Assembly (NCBI RefSeq): GCF_007829815.1
Contig: NZ_VIWT01000001.1
Span: forward strand, 1,077,501 to 1,141,500
Direction: 5' to 3'
DNA from: Kitasatospora viridis
GTDB taxonomy: Bacteria; Actinomycetota; Actinomycetes; Streptomycetales; Streptomycetaceae
Length of the DNA stretch: 64,000 nucleotides
The position numbers and the translations under genes are program-made. How positions within the stretch are numbered: the stretch's first letter is position 1; every line of letters starts with the position of its first letter. This document shows positions 38,201 through 47,046 of the stretch, piece by piece. A model generated the notes under the pieces. The model did not search any database and was not told the origin of the DNA. It worked only from the letters and a program-made list of their open reading frames with translations.

Positions 38201-41200
38201 GCGACTTGGTCTTGCTGGTGAGCGACACCTCCTCGCCGGTGCCCGTCACGGTGACCTTGTCCCGGCCGAGCTGGGCACCGGCGCCACCGCCGACGATGCC
38301 GGGGCTCTTGCCGGTGTAGTTGCCGGTGCCGACGAACGGCAGCTGGAAGCCGTCGCTGTCCGCGTGCTGCTCGACCTGCGAACTCGCGCTGCCGGTACCG
38401 ATGTTGAACTCGGTGGTGCCGGCGGTGCCGGACTGTTCGAGGGTCTTCAGGGTGGCCCGGGTGAACTCCAGCCGGGCCATCGAGCCGTCGATCCCGTGCA
38501 CCTCGAAGCCGGCGGACTGACCGGCCATCAGGCCCTTCAGGTCCTGGTGCAGGGTCAGCAGGCTGACCTCGGAGAGCACCTTCTCCTTGAGGTCGCCCCA
38601 GAGCCGGCCGGCCACCTGCCGCCCGGCCCCGTCGAACTCGCCGAGCAGCTTCGCCGCGCCGCGCGGGCCCCCGGCGTCGTGCGGCCCCACCGTCCACACG
38701 TCGCTGACCAGGTGGCTGCCGCCGAGCCGGCGCTGCTCCAGCACCTGGCGCGGGAAGCTGCGGTACTCGGTCGGCCGGGGCTGCGGCAGCGTCTCCCGGA
38801 CCGGCACCGCGACCGTCCCGGAGAACTGCACCGGACCGGCCTCGGCCGGGCGCTCCTGCGGAACGCCGCGGTGGGAGAGCGAGGTGAACTCCGCCCGCAG
38901 CGCGAAGTCGGTGCGGAACAGCGCGGCCGGTTCGACGGTCTTGCCGCGCGCGATGGTGCGGCTGGCGTCGGCGCTGCTCCCGCCGTGCTGCGAGCCGTGC
39001 TGGTAGCCGAGCGACTCGGTGAGGTCGCCGTTGCTGCCGAACTTGAACTTGCTCGCCGCCACCACGCTGACCTGCCACTGCCGGTCGGCGGTGGTGCCGG
39101 TGGTGGACTGCTGCTCGGAGCCGAGCTCGAACTCGAAGGTCTCCCGGCGCTCCCGGAAGAACTGCCCCAGCACCTCGGCCCGGATCCGCACGCTGCCGGA
39201 CCAGTCGCCGGCACTGAACGGCACCTCCCAGTCCTCGCCCCGGCTGAGCGCGGTCAGCCGCGGGCGCAGGCTGCCGGTGCCGAACAGGTTGCCCACCAGC
39301 GAGGATGCGGCGCTGCGGTCGCCGCCCAGCACCCCGGTGAAGTGGTCGGTGAGCTCCTGCCGGGCCTGCCGGTCGACCACGTGCAGCTCGGTGATCACGT
39401 GGTACGCGGCGAGCGCGGGCGCGCCCTCCCGCTGGGGCGCGACCGGCTCGCGCGGCGGCAGCGGCGGCGGGACCTCCGCCTGGACGACGGGCCGCGGCTG
39501 CACGACGGGCTGCGGCTGGACCGGCTGCTCGGGGTGCTCGGTGTCGTGCTGCTCGGTGATGACGGGGGTGTCCTGGAGCGGGTGCTCGGTCACCTCGGTG
39601 AGCACGGCCGGGTTCCGCTCCGTCACCACCGGGATCGGCGGCGGGACCGCACGCTCGGGAAGCGGCTGCGCCGGCTCGGTCTCCAGGTCCGGGTAGTCGG
39701 CCTCGTGCAGCGGCCGGGCCAGCTCCACCTCCTCCGGCTCCTTCGGCGGTGGCGGCTGCTCCGGCTCGGACTCGGACTCGGAGTCCGACTCCTCGCCCGG
39801 GTAGCGGTGCGGCTCCAACGGGCGCGCCAGGCTGTTCCGGTGCCCGAAGGCGACCGCGTCCGGCGACTCGGCGTGCAGCTCCTCCGGCGTCACCTCCCGG
39901 TACTCGTCCGGGAGTTCGGTGCCGAGATCGGTCGGCTCCGACTCGCCGGGGCGGTACTCGTGCCAGTGCCCGCCGCCGACCACCACGGGCAGGCCGAAGT
40001 GGTCGTAGCCGACCTGGTCGGCCACCAGCAGCTGCCCCGAGCGCGGGTCGAACCAGACCGGGCCGTCCGGTGCCAGCGCCGTGGTGTGGGTGCCGGACTT
40101 GGCCAACCCGTCGAGCACGGTGGACACGTAGTGCCCGTCGAGGCTGTTCGACAGGTCGCAGGCGACGAACTTGATCGGCTTGATGCCGTCCCAACGGCCA
40201 TCCACCAAGGCCGCGTTGAGCTGCTCGACCACCTGGTGCGGCGGCACCGGGCCGTGCTCGCCGACGTGCATGGCGACGGTGAAGTGCCGCTCGTCCTGCG
40301 GGAACCGGGCGACGGTCTGCTCGAACCGCTCGCGGGCCTGCGGGGAGAGCGCCGGGTCGGCGACGAACAGGCGTGCAGGCGGCTGGTGCTCCTGGTGGGC
40401 CTGGTGGGTTTGGTGGGTTTGGTGAGCCGGGTACTCCGGCGGCGGCTGGTAGGCGGGCGGCGGCGAGGAGTCGTGCCGCTCGTACGTCGGCACCGGGTCC
40501 TCCCGGTGGCCCCCGCCGCCGACCGTGGCGTGCCGCTGCGGGGAGCCCACCTCCTGGCGGTTCGCCCCCTCCTGGCTCGCGCCTTGATGCCCCGACGACT
40601 GCTGTCCCGACGACTGGGTCGGCACCCGCTCCGGCGCCTCCTCGCCGGTCGCTCCCGCGCCGCCCTCCACCTTGATCCGCGCGGGCGGCTTCGGCAGTTC
40701 CTCGTGGCTGCTGCTCCCGCCCTCGCCGCCGACCGTCCTGACCGTGGGCCCGTCCTTCTCCGGCCGGGTCCGCGGCGCCTGCGGCCGCACCACCGGGATC
40801 GGCGCATGGTGGCCCGCCAGGTTGGAGAGGATCGACAGGATGGTCAGCGGGTGGGTCGGCGGGTAGTACTTGCCGGTCGCCTCGGGGTCGTGCAGCCACT
40901 CCCCGACGAAGTCGGTCCACTTCTCCTTGATCGGCTCGGTCAGGTGGTGGCCCAGGTGCCCGAGCGCGCCCATGCCGACCCCGGAGACGAAGGTCTGCCA
41001 GGTCATCGAGAAGGTGTGGTCGTCGCCGAAGGTGAGGTTGTAGAACCCCTCGGTCAGGCTGTTGTGCACCCCGCTCTTCAGGTAGCCGCCGACGGCCGCG
41101 CCGAGCTTGAAGACGGCGGTGTCGCCGCCGATCTTCTTCATCAGCCCGGGCACGTCGCGCACCAGGCTGTTCACCGCGTCGCCGTGCAGCAGGCCGTCCT

Positions 41201-42590
41201 TGCCGAGCGTGTCGGTGAGGCCGGTGAGGAAGGCGTCCTCGCCGCCGCGCCCGGCGCCCTGGGCGAGCGCCTTGGCGAAGTCCTGGCCGAGGTCCCGGGC
41301 GGCGTCGTCGCCGATCAGGCCGCCGAGGTGCTTCTCGAAGTCCGCGCCCAGGTCGGCGGCGAACTTCTCGCCGAAGCCGGCGGCGTGCTTGCCGAGGGTG
41401 TTCCCGATGTCCTGGCCGAACGCCTTCGCGGCGTCCTTGCCCAGCCACTGGCCCCCGGTGTGCTCGGCGAAGCCGCCGACCACCTGCTCGGCCCCGCGCC
41501 CGAGGTCCTTGCCGAGGCCGTTCCCGACCCCGTTCCCCACCTCGTGCCCGACATCGTTGCCGACGTCCTTGCCGACGTCCTTGCCGACCTCGTGCCCGAC
41601 GTCGTTGCCGACCCCGTGCCCGAGGTCGTTCCCCGCCTGGTGCCCGAGGTCCCGCCCGGCGTTGTTCCCGAGGTCCTTGCCGGCCAGGTCCTTGAGGTCG
41701 TTCTTCGCCCCGCCCCCCAGCCCGTCCTTGAAGCCGTCCTTGAACAGGTCCTTGGCGCCGGCCCCCAACCCGTCCTTGCCCAGGTCCTTACCCAGATCCT
41801 TGCCCAGGCCCTTGGCCAGGTTGTTGCTCAGGTTGCCCAGTTCGTCGCCGAGCGCCTTCCCACCGCTCTTGCCCAGCCCCTTGCCGATGGTGTTGGAGAA
41901 GAGCTTGCCGAAGCCGTGCCCGAGCAGGTCCAGCGGCCCGCCGATCAGCCCGCTGAGCGCGCCGAACTCCACCGCCTGAAGCGTGGACTTGGTGTCCCAG
42001 TCGCTCCAGCTCTTGTGGCCCTCGGCGATCTGCAGCATCTGGATGATCGCGTCCAGCGCCACGCCGCCGACCACGCCCATGAAGACGTGCATGGCGATCT
42101 GGTCCAGCAGCCAGGCGAAGATCTTCTGGAGGATCCCCTCGGCGATCAGCCGGGCGGCCACGATCTCGCCCAGCGAGGCCCCGCCGGTGAACGGCGCCCA
42201 GGCGATCGCCCAGGCGATCTCGAAGGCCAGCTGCACCAGCTGGGCGAGCGTCATCCACTTCGCGTACTCCACCTGGTTGGCGGTGTCGTGCGCGCACTTG
42301 GCCAGGTCCTTGGCCTGGTCGCCCGCCTGGCCCAGGTAGTCGTCGCCGCCGGACTGGCCGATCAGCTTGCGCATCAGGTCGACGAAGGCGTCGGCGGCCT
42401 GGCCCTCGAACTGCTCGGTGCAGACCGAGACCATGTCGGAGATGTACTGACGCAGTTGCGGCATGTCGTTGGCGATCGTCAGGTAGTCGTCGCCGGCCTG
42501 GCGCAGCTTGTCCTCGTCGGCCTGCGGCCACGCCATGCCGGTGAGGCCGGAGAAGAGCTTGGCCAGCCCGTCCGGGATCATGATCGACAT
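27680..42590 (-). CDS. Giant T7SS-associated polymorphic toxin-like protein (~4970 residues), frame change near 29180
   Basis: A 14.9-kb gene. Residues 1-210 resemble the helical T7SS-targeting front of CpnT-like and WXG100-like effectors with hydrophobic helices; 255-375 are Gly/Asp repeats (GKDLGKD, GNDVGHEVG). Two related Cys domains ('lonely Cys' type) have His775/Cys811 and His2625/Cys2669. Beta-rich modules near 1060-1500 and 1830-2300 share RGK[ST]VEPAA and EFNIGT. HEVLHHLGLPDEY starts at His2966, a zinc metalloprotease motif; a decayed copy without HExxH lies near 3660. Between them is a Rossmann-like unknown domain (3090-3330). A papain-like module has Cys3830, His3909 and Asp3925. 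The open frame from ATG 42590 runs without stop to 27696, but codon use switches to another frame near 29180, which ends at 27680. AGGAG lies 12 bases before the start. Likely a secreted effector. Confidence 0.85.
29165..29190. repeat. Inverted repeat at the frame-change point
   Basis: GGACGGC (29165-29171) and GCCGTCC (29184-29190) form a 7-bp GC stem around a 12-nt loop exactly where the coding frame of the giant gene changes. Such a GC hairpin favours both slippage mutation and sequencing error. Confidence 0.8.
41480..41830 (-). repeat. Gly/Asp/Val tetrad repeats in the giant protein
   Basis: The coding DNA repeats 12-bp and 24-bp blocks encoding GKDLGKD, GNDVGHE and VGKDVG, about 120 residues in all (residues roughly 255-375). 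Spacing of Gly every two to four residues with Asp/Asn between is reminiscent of calcium-binding or membrane-lytic repeats, but no exact RTX nonapeptide is present. Confidence 0.75.
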
Positions 42591-42634
42591 GTGCGGCAGT
42601 GCTCCTGACGTATCGTCAATTGACGACGGGTCCG

Positions 42635-42943
42635 TCAGAACCCGTTCGTGCTGTCCTTCAGGTCCGAGTCGTTCTTGTCGAACAGGTCCTTGGCGTCCTG
42701 CCCGTTCTGGCCGACCTTGTCGACGGCCTTGCGGACCTGGGTGAGCAGGTCGGTCAGGTCGCTGGTCGGCTGGTCCACCGTCTGGTGGTACTGCTTGCCG
42801 ATGTCGTCGCTGCCGGCGGCGTCCTTGTTGAAGGCGTTGACCTCGTCGACCTTGCCGCGCATCTCGTCGATCAGGTGCGACATGTCGCCGAACTTGGCGA
42901 AGGCCGTCTTCAGGTCGGCGAGCGCGGTGAACCTCTCAGCCAC
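42635..42943 (-). CDS. WXG100-like small helical protein (no WXG motif)
   Basis: A 102-residue all-helical protein directly before the giant gene, sized and shaped like an ESAT-6/WXG100 protein: a helix (TALADLKTAFAKFGDMSHLIDEMRGKVDEVNAF), a central turn AAGSDDIGKQYHQ, and a second helix (TSDLTDLLTQVRKAVDKVGQ). The turn lacks Trp, and there is no C-terminal YxxxD/E. GTG 42943 follows AGGAGGAG and overlaps the last 8 bp of the YbaB gene, so the two are translationally coupled. It is likely the T7SS partner or chaperone of the giant protein 44 bp downstream. Confidence 0.75.
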   Translation of the reverse strand: MAERFTALADLKTAFAKFGDMSHLIDEMRGKVDEVNAFNKDAAGSDDIGKQYHQTVDQPTSDLTDLLTQVRKAVDKVGQNGQDAKDLFDKNDSDLKDSTNGF

Positions 42944-43379
42944 GGAACTCCTCCTGCCGCCCGCCGGCCCGGCGCTCCTCGGCCCGCTTGTGGCTGGGCC
43001 GCATCGCCTGCAGCGGGGCGAGCAGGTCCTCCAGCTCGGTGCCGCCGGTCATCGAGGTGCGCAGCGCCTCGCCGACCCCGTCGAAGGAGCGCATGGCCTC
43101 CAGCACCCGGGCGCCCAGGTCGGCCCGGGCCTCGTTGAGCAGGTCGGTGAGCACCGCGCCGAGCTGAGCGGGCGCCATCGTGCGGTAGGCGGTGGTGTGG
43201 AAGGTCAGCGAGACCACCTCACCCTGGGAACCGACCACGGCGGTGACCATCCGGTCCTTGGAGGTCACCGTGGCGGTGGCGGCCTGCAACTCCCTGGTGG
43301 CCTCGGCCAGCTTGGCCTGCTGCTCGCGCAGGGTGACCATGGCCTGCTCGATCTGCTCGGCGAACGGCGACGTCGACAT
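42936..43379 (-). CDS. YbaB/EbfC family nucleoid-associated-like protein
   Basis: A 147-residue protein of the YbaB/EbfC fold, normally a small dimeric DNA-binding protein: MSTSPFAEQIEQAMVTLREQQAKLAEATRELQAATATVTSKDRMVTAVVGSQGEVVSLTFHTTAYRTMAPAQLGAVLTDLLNEARADLGARVLEAM. The coiled helix followed by a VVGSQGEVVSLTF strand pair is the family hallmark. Members of this family also recur inside actinobacterial ESX loci (EspB/EspL-like neighbourhood), where a chaperone-like role is possible. ATG 43379 follows GGGAG. It sits between the AAWKG-like effector and a WXG100-like gene that overlaps its stop. Confidence 0.85.
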   Translation of the reverse strand: MSTSPFAEQIEQAMVTLREQQAKLAEATRELQAATATVTSKDRMVTAVVGSQGEVVSLTFHTTAYRTMAPAQLGAVLTDLLNEARADLGARVLEAMRSFDGVGEALRTSMTGGTELEDLLAPLQAMRPSHKRAEERRAGGRQEEFRG

Positions 43380-43438
43380 CTCACTCCCTCGGCACTGCTG
43401 ACGACACCTGTTGCTACGGCCAGGTGCCCTTGTGCAGT

Positions 43439-45637
43439 TCAGCGGCCGATCACCCCGTCCACCGCGCCCGTGTCGGTGCCCCAGACGTCCTCGTCCTCGG
43501 CCAGCCAGGTGGTGCGCTGCCGCTCCTGCCCGCCGGCGGCCCCGCCGGCGCCCGCCCCGCCGCCGGGCATCATCGGCGGCATGCCGGCGCCGCCGGTGGT
43601 GGCCACCGAACGGCCCATCAGCTGGGCCTCCTCGGAGGCGCTCATGGCCGCCTGTTCGCCGGCCACGCCCTGCTCGGCGGCCGCCCGCTCGGCCAGCGCC
43701 TCCTGGCCGGCGATGTCCTCGGGCGAGAGCGCCCCGCCGTTGGCCAGCGCGGTGCGGCTGATGCCCATGGTCCCGCCGGTCAGGCCGATGCCGCCCTCGG
43801 TGGGCACCGACTTCGGCGCGGACAGGCCCTCCAGCGACAAGCCCTTGGTCAGGCCGCCGGAGCCGGAGGTCGGGATGCCGAAGTCGTCGCCGGAGACGTA
43901 CCCGCGGGCGCCGGAGCCGAGCGGGTTGAGCGACTCGCCCATCGCGTGCTCCTCGTTGGCGAGCAGCTGCTCCTGGTTGCTGACCGGATCGCCGTTGGCG
44001 TCGAGCAGTTGGCCGTCCTTGCCGACGGTGGCGCCCTTGCCCGCGTAGACCGGGTTGCCGTTGGCGTCCAGGACCGGCTTGCCGTCCTTGCCGATCAGCA
44101 TGCCGTTGCCGTCCACGGTGGCACCCGGCGGAGCCTTGAAGGTCCCGCCGCCGCCCGGGCCGGTGGGACCGGTGCCAAGGTTGATCGGCCCGCCGGGGTA
44201 GGCGCCGGGCGGGGCCTTCTCCGGCTTGCCGTCGGGGCCGAGCAGGGGCTTGCCGTCGGGGCCGATGACGTTGCCGTTGGCGTCCACGTGGGAGCCGGGC
44301 GGCACGGTCCAGGGCTTGCCGTCCGGGCCGGTCAGCTGCTTCCCGTCGCTGCCGAGCAGCGGCACGTTGCCGTTCGGGCCGCCGCCGTTCGGGCCGGCAC
44401 CCTGGTTGTTCCCGTTGAGGTCGTACTTGGTCTTGGGCGGCGGCGGGGCGCCGAGGTTGCCGGGCCCCTTGCCGCCGGGGCCGCCCGCCCCGTTGCCGCC
44501 GGAGCCGTCCCCGCCGGGGCCGCCGTCCCCGGCCCCGCCGCCGGGCCCGCCACCCGGTCCGTCGCCGGAGCCGGGGTCCGGCGGGGTGATCGCGGCGGGC
44601 GCGGGGGTCTCGGGGGCCACCGTGATGCCCTGCAGCAGGTTGCCCAGGGTGGTGTAGGCGGGCACGATGCCGTTCATCGCGATGCTCGCCCCGTGGTCCA
44701 GGAAGTACTCCACCCCCTGGGTCCAGATGTTCTTGCCGTTGGTCTCCAGCGTGCTCCAGAAGGCGTCCGTGCTGGTGTCGTTGCCGTTCACGGTGACCTT
44801 GGGCGTGCTCCCGCTGGTGTCGAGCACGGGCGAGCCCTGCATCATCGCCTTCAGCGCGTACTTCAGGCAGTTGTTCGGGTAGGCGACCTGGGGGTTGGCG
44901 TCGAACCCCTCCTGGTCCCACTCGTTGGTGATGCCGGCCCGGCCCGAGTCGCCGCGCCAGGCCCAGTACTCGGAGAGCATCTTGCTGAGCCCGGCGGAGA
45001 GCGCGTCGCGGGCGCCCTGGAGGGCGGCCACCGGGTCGCCGCCGTAGGTCAGCAGCGTCCACATGTCCTGCATGTCCTGCCCGACGCTGGTCAGGTAGGA
45101 CTTCAACTCGCCCGCGGCGCTGCCCTGGAGGTCGCTGTCGTCGGCGTTGAGCGGGTCGGTCCAGCCCTTCAGGGTGGTGACCAGTTCGCCGATCCAGGTC
45201 TGCAGCCGGGTCACCATCTCGATCGCCGCGTCGAAGCTGCCGAGCGCGGTGGTCGTGGTGTGGCCGGGCGAGCCGAGCAGCGCGTTGAGGGTGTCCAGGG
45301 CGTGCATGCTGAACTGGCTGAGGTGGCTCTGCTTGCCGTTCTGGTCCAGCCAGGCGGTCCAGTTGCCGCTGCCCCAGACCACCACGATGTAGCTGGTGGT
45401 GTACTCGTAGGACCCGTACTCCGAGGAGTAGTAGGAGACGACGTCGGTCGGGTCCGAGGCCCAGGAGAAGTCGTACTTGGTCGGGTCGTAGGAGCCGGGC
45501 AGCACCAGCTCGACGCCGTGCCCGGTGATCCAGGTGTCGCCGGTCACGTCGCCGCGGCCCGCCGTGCCGTCCTGGCTGCCGTCGGCGAAGTACGAGATGG
45601 CGTCCTCCCACTTCGTGGACGACGAGGGGGTGCTCAT
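43439..45637 (-). CDS. Large T7SS effector, AAWKG-like, with collagen-like GPDGK repeats
   Basis: A 732-residue protein. The first ~240 residues are helical with Trp and a WXG-like turn (LNADDSDLQGSAAGELKSYLTSVGQDM, cf. the DAAWKGSAAG turn of AAWKG-family proteins). Residues about 345-400 are Pro/Gly-rich. Residues about 410-530 repeat GPDGKP, DANGNP and GKDGKP units, resembling collagen-like or calcium-loop repeats. The end, RQRTTWLAEDEDVWGTDTG, is a tail I recognise from Streptomyces ESX-linked proteins. Predicted T7SS substrate; no enzymatic motif seen. ATG 45637 follows GGAG. It is between two small WXG100-like genes and the YbaB gene. Confidence 0.8.
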   Translation of the reverse strand: MSTPSSSTKWEDAISYFADGSQDGTAGRGDVTGDTWITGHGVELVLPGSYDPTKYDFSWASDPTDVVSYYSSEYGSYEYTTSYIVVVWGSGNWTAWLDQNGKQSHLSQFSMHALDTLNALLGSPGHTTTTALGSFDAAIEMVTRLQTWIGELVTTLKGWTDPLNADDSDLQGSAAGELKSYLTSVGQDMQDMWTLLTYGGDPVAALQGARDALSAGLSKMLSEYWAWRGDSGRAGITNEWDQEGFDANPQVAYPNNCLKYALKAMMQGSPVLDTSGSTPKVTVNGNDTSTDAFWSTLETNGKNIWTQGVEYFLDHGASIAMNGIVPAYTTLGNLLQGITVAPETPAPAAITPPDPGSGDGPGGGPGGGAGDGGPGGDGSGGNGAGGPGGKGPGNLGAPPPPKTKYDLNGNNQGAGPNGGGPNGNVPLLGSDGKQLTGPDGKPWTVPPGSHVDANGNVIGPDGKPLLGPDGKPEKAPPGAYPGGPINLGTGPTGPGGGGTFKAPPGATVDGNGMLIGKDGKPVLDANGNPVYAGKGATVGKDGQLLDANGDPVSNQEQLLANEEHAMGESLNPLGSGARGYVSGDDFGIPTSGSGGLTKGLSLEGLSAPKSVPTEGGIGLTGGTMGISRTALANGGALSPEDIAGQEALAERAAAEQGVAGEQAAMSASEEAQLMGRSVATTGGAGMPPMMPGGGAGAGGAAGGQERQRTTWLAEDEDVWGTDTGAVDGVIGR

Positions 45638-45730
45638 CTGACTGCTCCAGCGCTGGTCTCGGGGGGCGGGGCGGGTCCGGCGCGCCCGAGCGGATCGGGG
45701 CGCCGGACCGGAGGGTGAACTGACGGACTG

Positions 45731-46171
45731 TCAGGGTTTCGGCGGGTTGGGCGGGTTGATGCCGGTCGGCGGGGATCCGCTGAGGATGGTGAACATCTGG
45801 GCGGAGGTCAGCGCGTCGTCCTCGGCGTTGTCGAAGGTGCGCTTGGCGTTCACGATGCCGAGGACGATCTTGTCCACCGCACCGCTGATCGCCTTGAACT
45901 GCCCCTGGATGCTGCCCGCGAAGCTCTTGAAGTTGCCGCTCACCGTGCTGCCCTCGGTGAAGTTGCCGGCCATCAGCACGGTGTAGCCGTTGCCGCCGTC
46001 GCTCGGCAGGCCGTTCCCGGCCCCGCCCGCGAAGTCGTTGACGTGGTTGACGACGACCTTGCCGTCCGGGTCCTTCGCGTTGGTCCCGATCATCGACTGC
46101 TTGAGCGCGGTGACCTCCGGCAGCACGGTCTCGTCCAGGTACTGGTCCGTGACCTTGAGCGTGTCGCCCAC
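45731..46171 (-). CDS. T7SS-associated hypothetical protein, 146 residues
   Basis: Starts VGDTLKVTDQYLDETVLPEVTALKQSMIG and ends SGSPPTGINPPNPPKP. It is helical at both ends with a Gly/Asn-rich middle (GGAGNGLPSDGGNGYTVLMAGNFTEGSTVSGNF). The size, the helical pair and position right after a WXG100 gene (7-bp gap) suggest an ESX-secreted or partner protein. I do not recognise a named family. GTG 46171 is preceded by GAGG that overlaps the upstream gene's stop, indicating translational coupling. Confidence 0.75.
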   Translation of the reverse strand: MGDTLKVTDQYLDETVLPEVTALKQSMIGTNAKDPDGKVVVNHVNDFAGGAGNGLPSDGGNGYTVLMAGNFTEGSTVSGNFKSFAGSIQGQFKAISGAVDKIVLGIVNAKRTFDNAEDDALTSAQMFTILSGSPPTGINPPNPPKP

Positions 46172-46178
46172 GGCGGCC

Positions 46179-46460
46179 TCAGAAACCCGCGGCGGCGGCC
46201 TGGTCGGCGTACCGCATGGTGTGGTTCATGGTGTCCAGGATCTGCGCACCCTTGTGGATGTCGTCGTGCATCTGGGTCTCGTTGTCGTGCACGACCTTGA
46301 AGAAGTCCTGGAAGGCCTCCTTGTAGCTACCGGACTGCTGGGCCAGCGTCTGCAGCTGCTGGACCAGCTCGTCCAGGTTGCTCTGCATGGTCTGCGCGGC
46401 CGAGATGAGCTCCTGGAACGCGTTGTCGATGGCCTCGTGCTGAAGCTGGATGTCTGCCAT
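46179..46460 (-). CDS. WXG100-family protein (ESAT-6/EsxB-like), WXG degenerate
   Basis: A 93-residue helix-turn-helix hairpin protein: MADIQLQHEAIDNAFQELISAAQTMQSNLDELVQQLQTLAQQSGSYKEAFQDFFKVVHDNETQMHDDIHKGAQILDTMNHTMRYADQAAAAGF. The turn reads QQSGSYKEAF; Ser stands where Trp of WxG is expected, and the C-terminal signal YxxxD/E is replaced by YADQA. Members form dimers and are secreted by T7SS. It is 54 bp after the other WXG100 gene and may be its dimer partner. Confidence 0.9.
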   Translation of the reverse strand: MADIQLQHEAIDNAFQELISAAQTMQSNLDELVQQLQTLAQQSGSYKEAFQDFFKVVHDNETQMHDDIHKGAQILDTMNHTMRYADQAAAAGF

Positions 46461-46514
46461 GGCGGGGTCTGCTCCTCGGTGTGGTCCGGGCGGCGGGTGG
46501 CGGGTCGGGACGGG

Positions 46515-46856
46515 TCAGCTGGGCGAGAGTGCGGAGAAGACGCCGTCCGAGGCGCCCCAGTTGCCGCCCATCACGTGGGCGTCCTCCTCGGCCTTGTTCA
46601 GCACGGTGCTGGCGCCCTGGGTGGCGTCCTGCAGCTTCTGGAAGGCCTGCATGACGTTCTTGTAGCGCTCCACCCAGTCGTTCACCCGGCCCTGGAAGGC
46701 GGTGCTGGCACCGGAGACGTAGCCCGCGGCGATCTCCTCGTTGATCCGCTCCACGGTCTGGCCGGAGGTGATCATCGCGGAGATCTGGCTCTCCAGGCCG
46801 TTCAACGCGGTGATGAACGCCTGGTCCTCGGCGCTGAGCACGTTGGGGGAAGACAT
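46515..46856 (-). CDS. WXG100-family protein (EsxA-like)
   Basis: A 113-residue helical hairpin protein: MSSPNVLSAEDQAFITALNGLESQISAMITSGQTVERINEEIAAGYVSGASTAFQGRVNDWVERYKNVMQAFQKLQDATQGASTVLNKAEEDA. The turn GYVSGASTAF aligns with the WXG turn, with Tyr/Val in place of Trp-x. A tail HVMGGNWGASDGVFSALSPS follows, with Trp-Gly. ATG 46856 follows AGGAG by six bases. It lies just upstream of the second WXG100 gene and 190 bp after eccB; the pair is the probable secreted Esx dimer of this T7SS. Confidence 0.9.
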   Translation of the reverse strand: MSSPNVLSAEDQAFITALNGLESQISAMITSGQTVERINEEIAAGYVSGASTAFQGRVNDWVERYKNVMQAFQKLQDATQGASTVLNKAEEDAHVMGGNWGASDGVFSALSPS

Positions 46857-47046
46857 CGAAGGCTCCTGTGTTGCTCGGACGGGACCGCGGGCGCGGCCCC
46901 GCAACCGGTGGAACGGGTGGTCGGCCGACCGGGGTTCAGCCCCGGCCGGCCCGTCTGGAGGCGTCGGCGGCCGGTGCCGACGGGCGGTGCTGACGAGCGG
47001 TGAACGGCGCGTGGCGACGGCCGGTCGGCCGCGTGGCGACGGTCCG

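Noticed and set aside
27680..42590. A non-ribosomal peptide synthetase or polyketide synthase, suggested by gene size.
   Set aside because: No condensation, adenylation, ketosynthase or carrier motifs are present; the motifs seen are peptidase-like and beta-rich.
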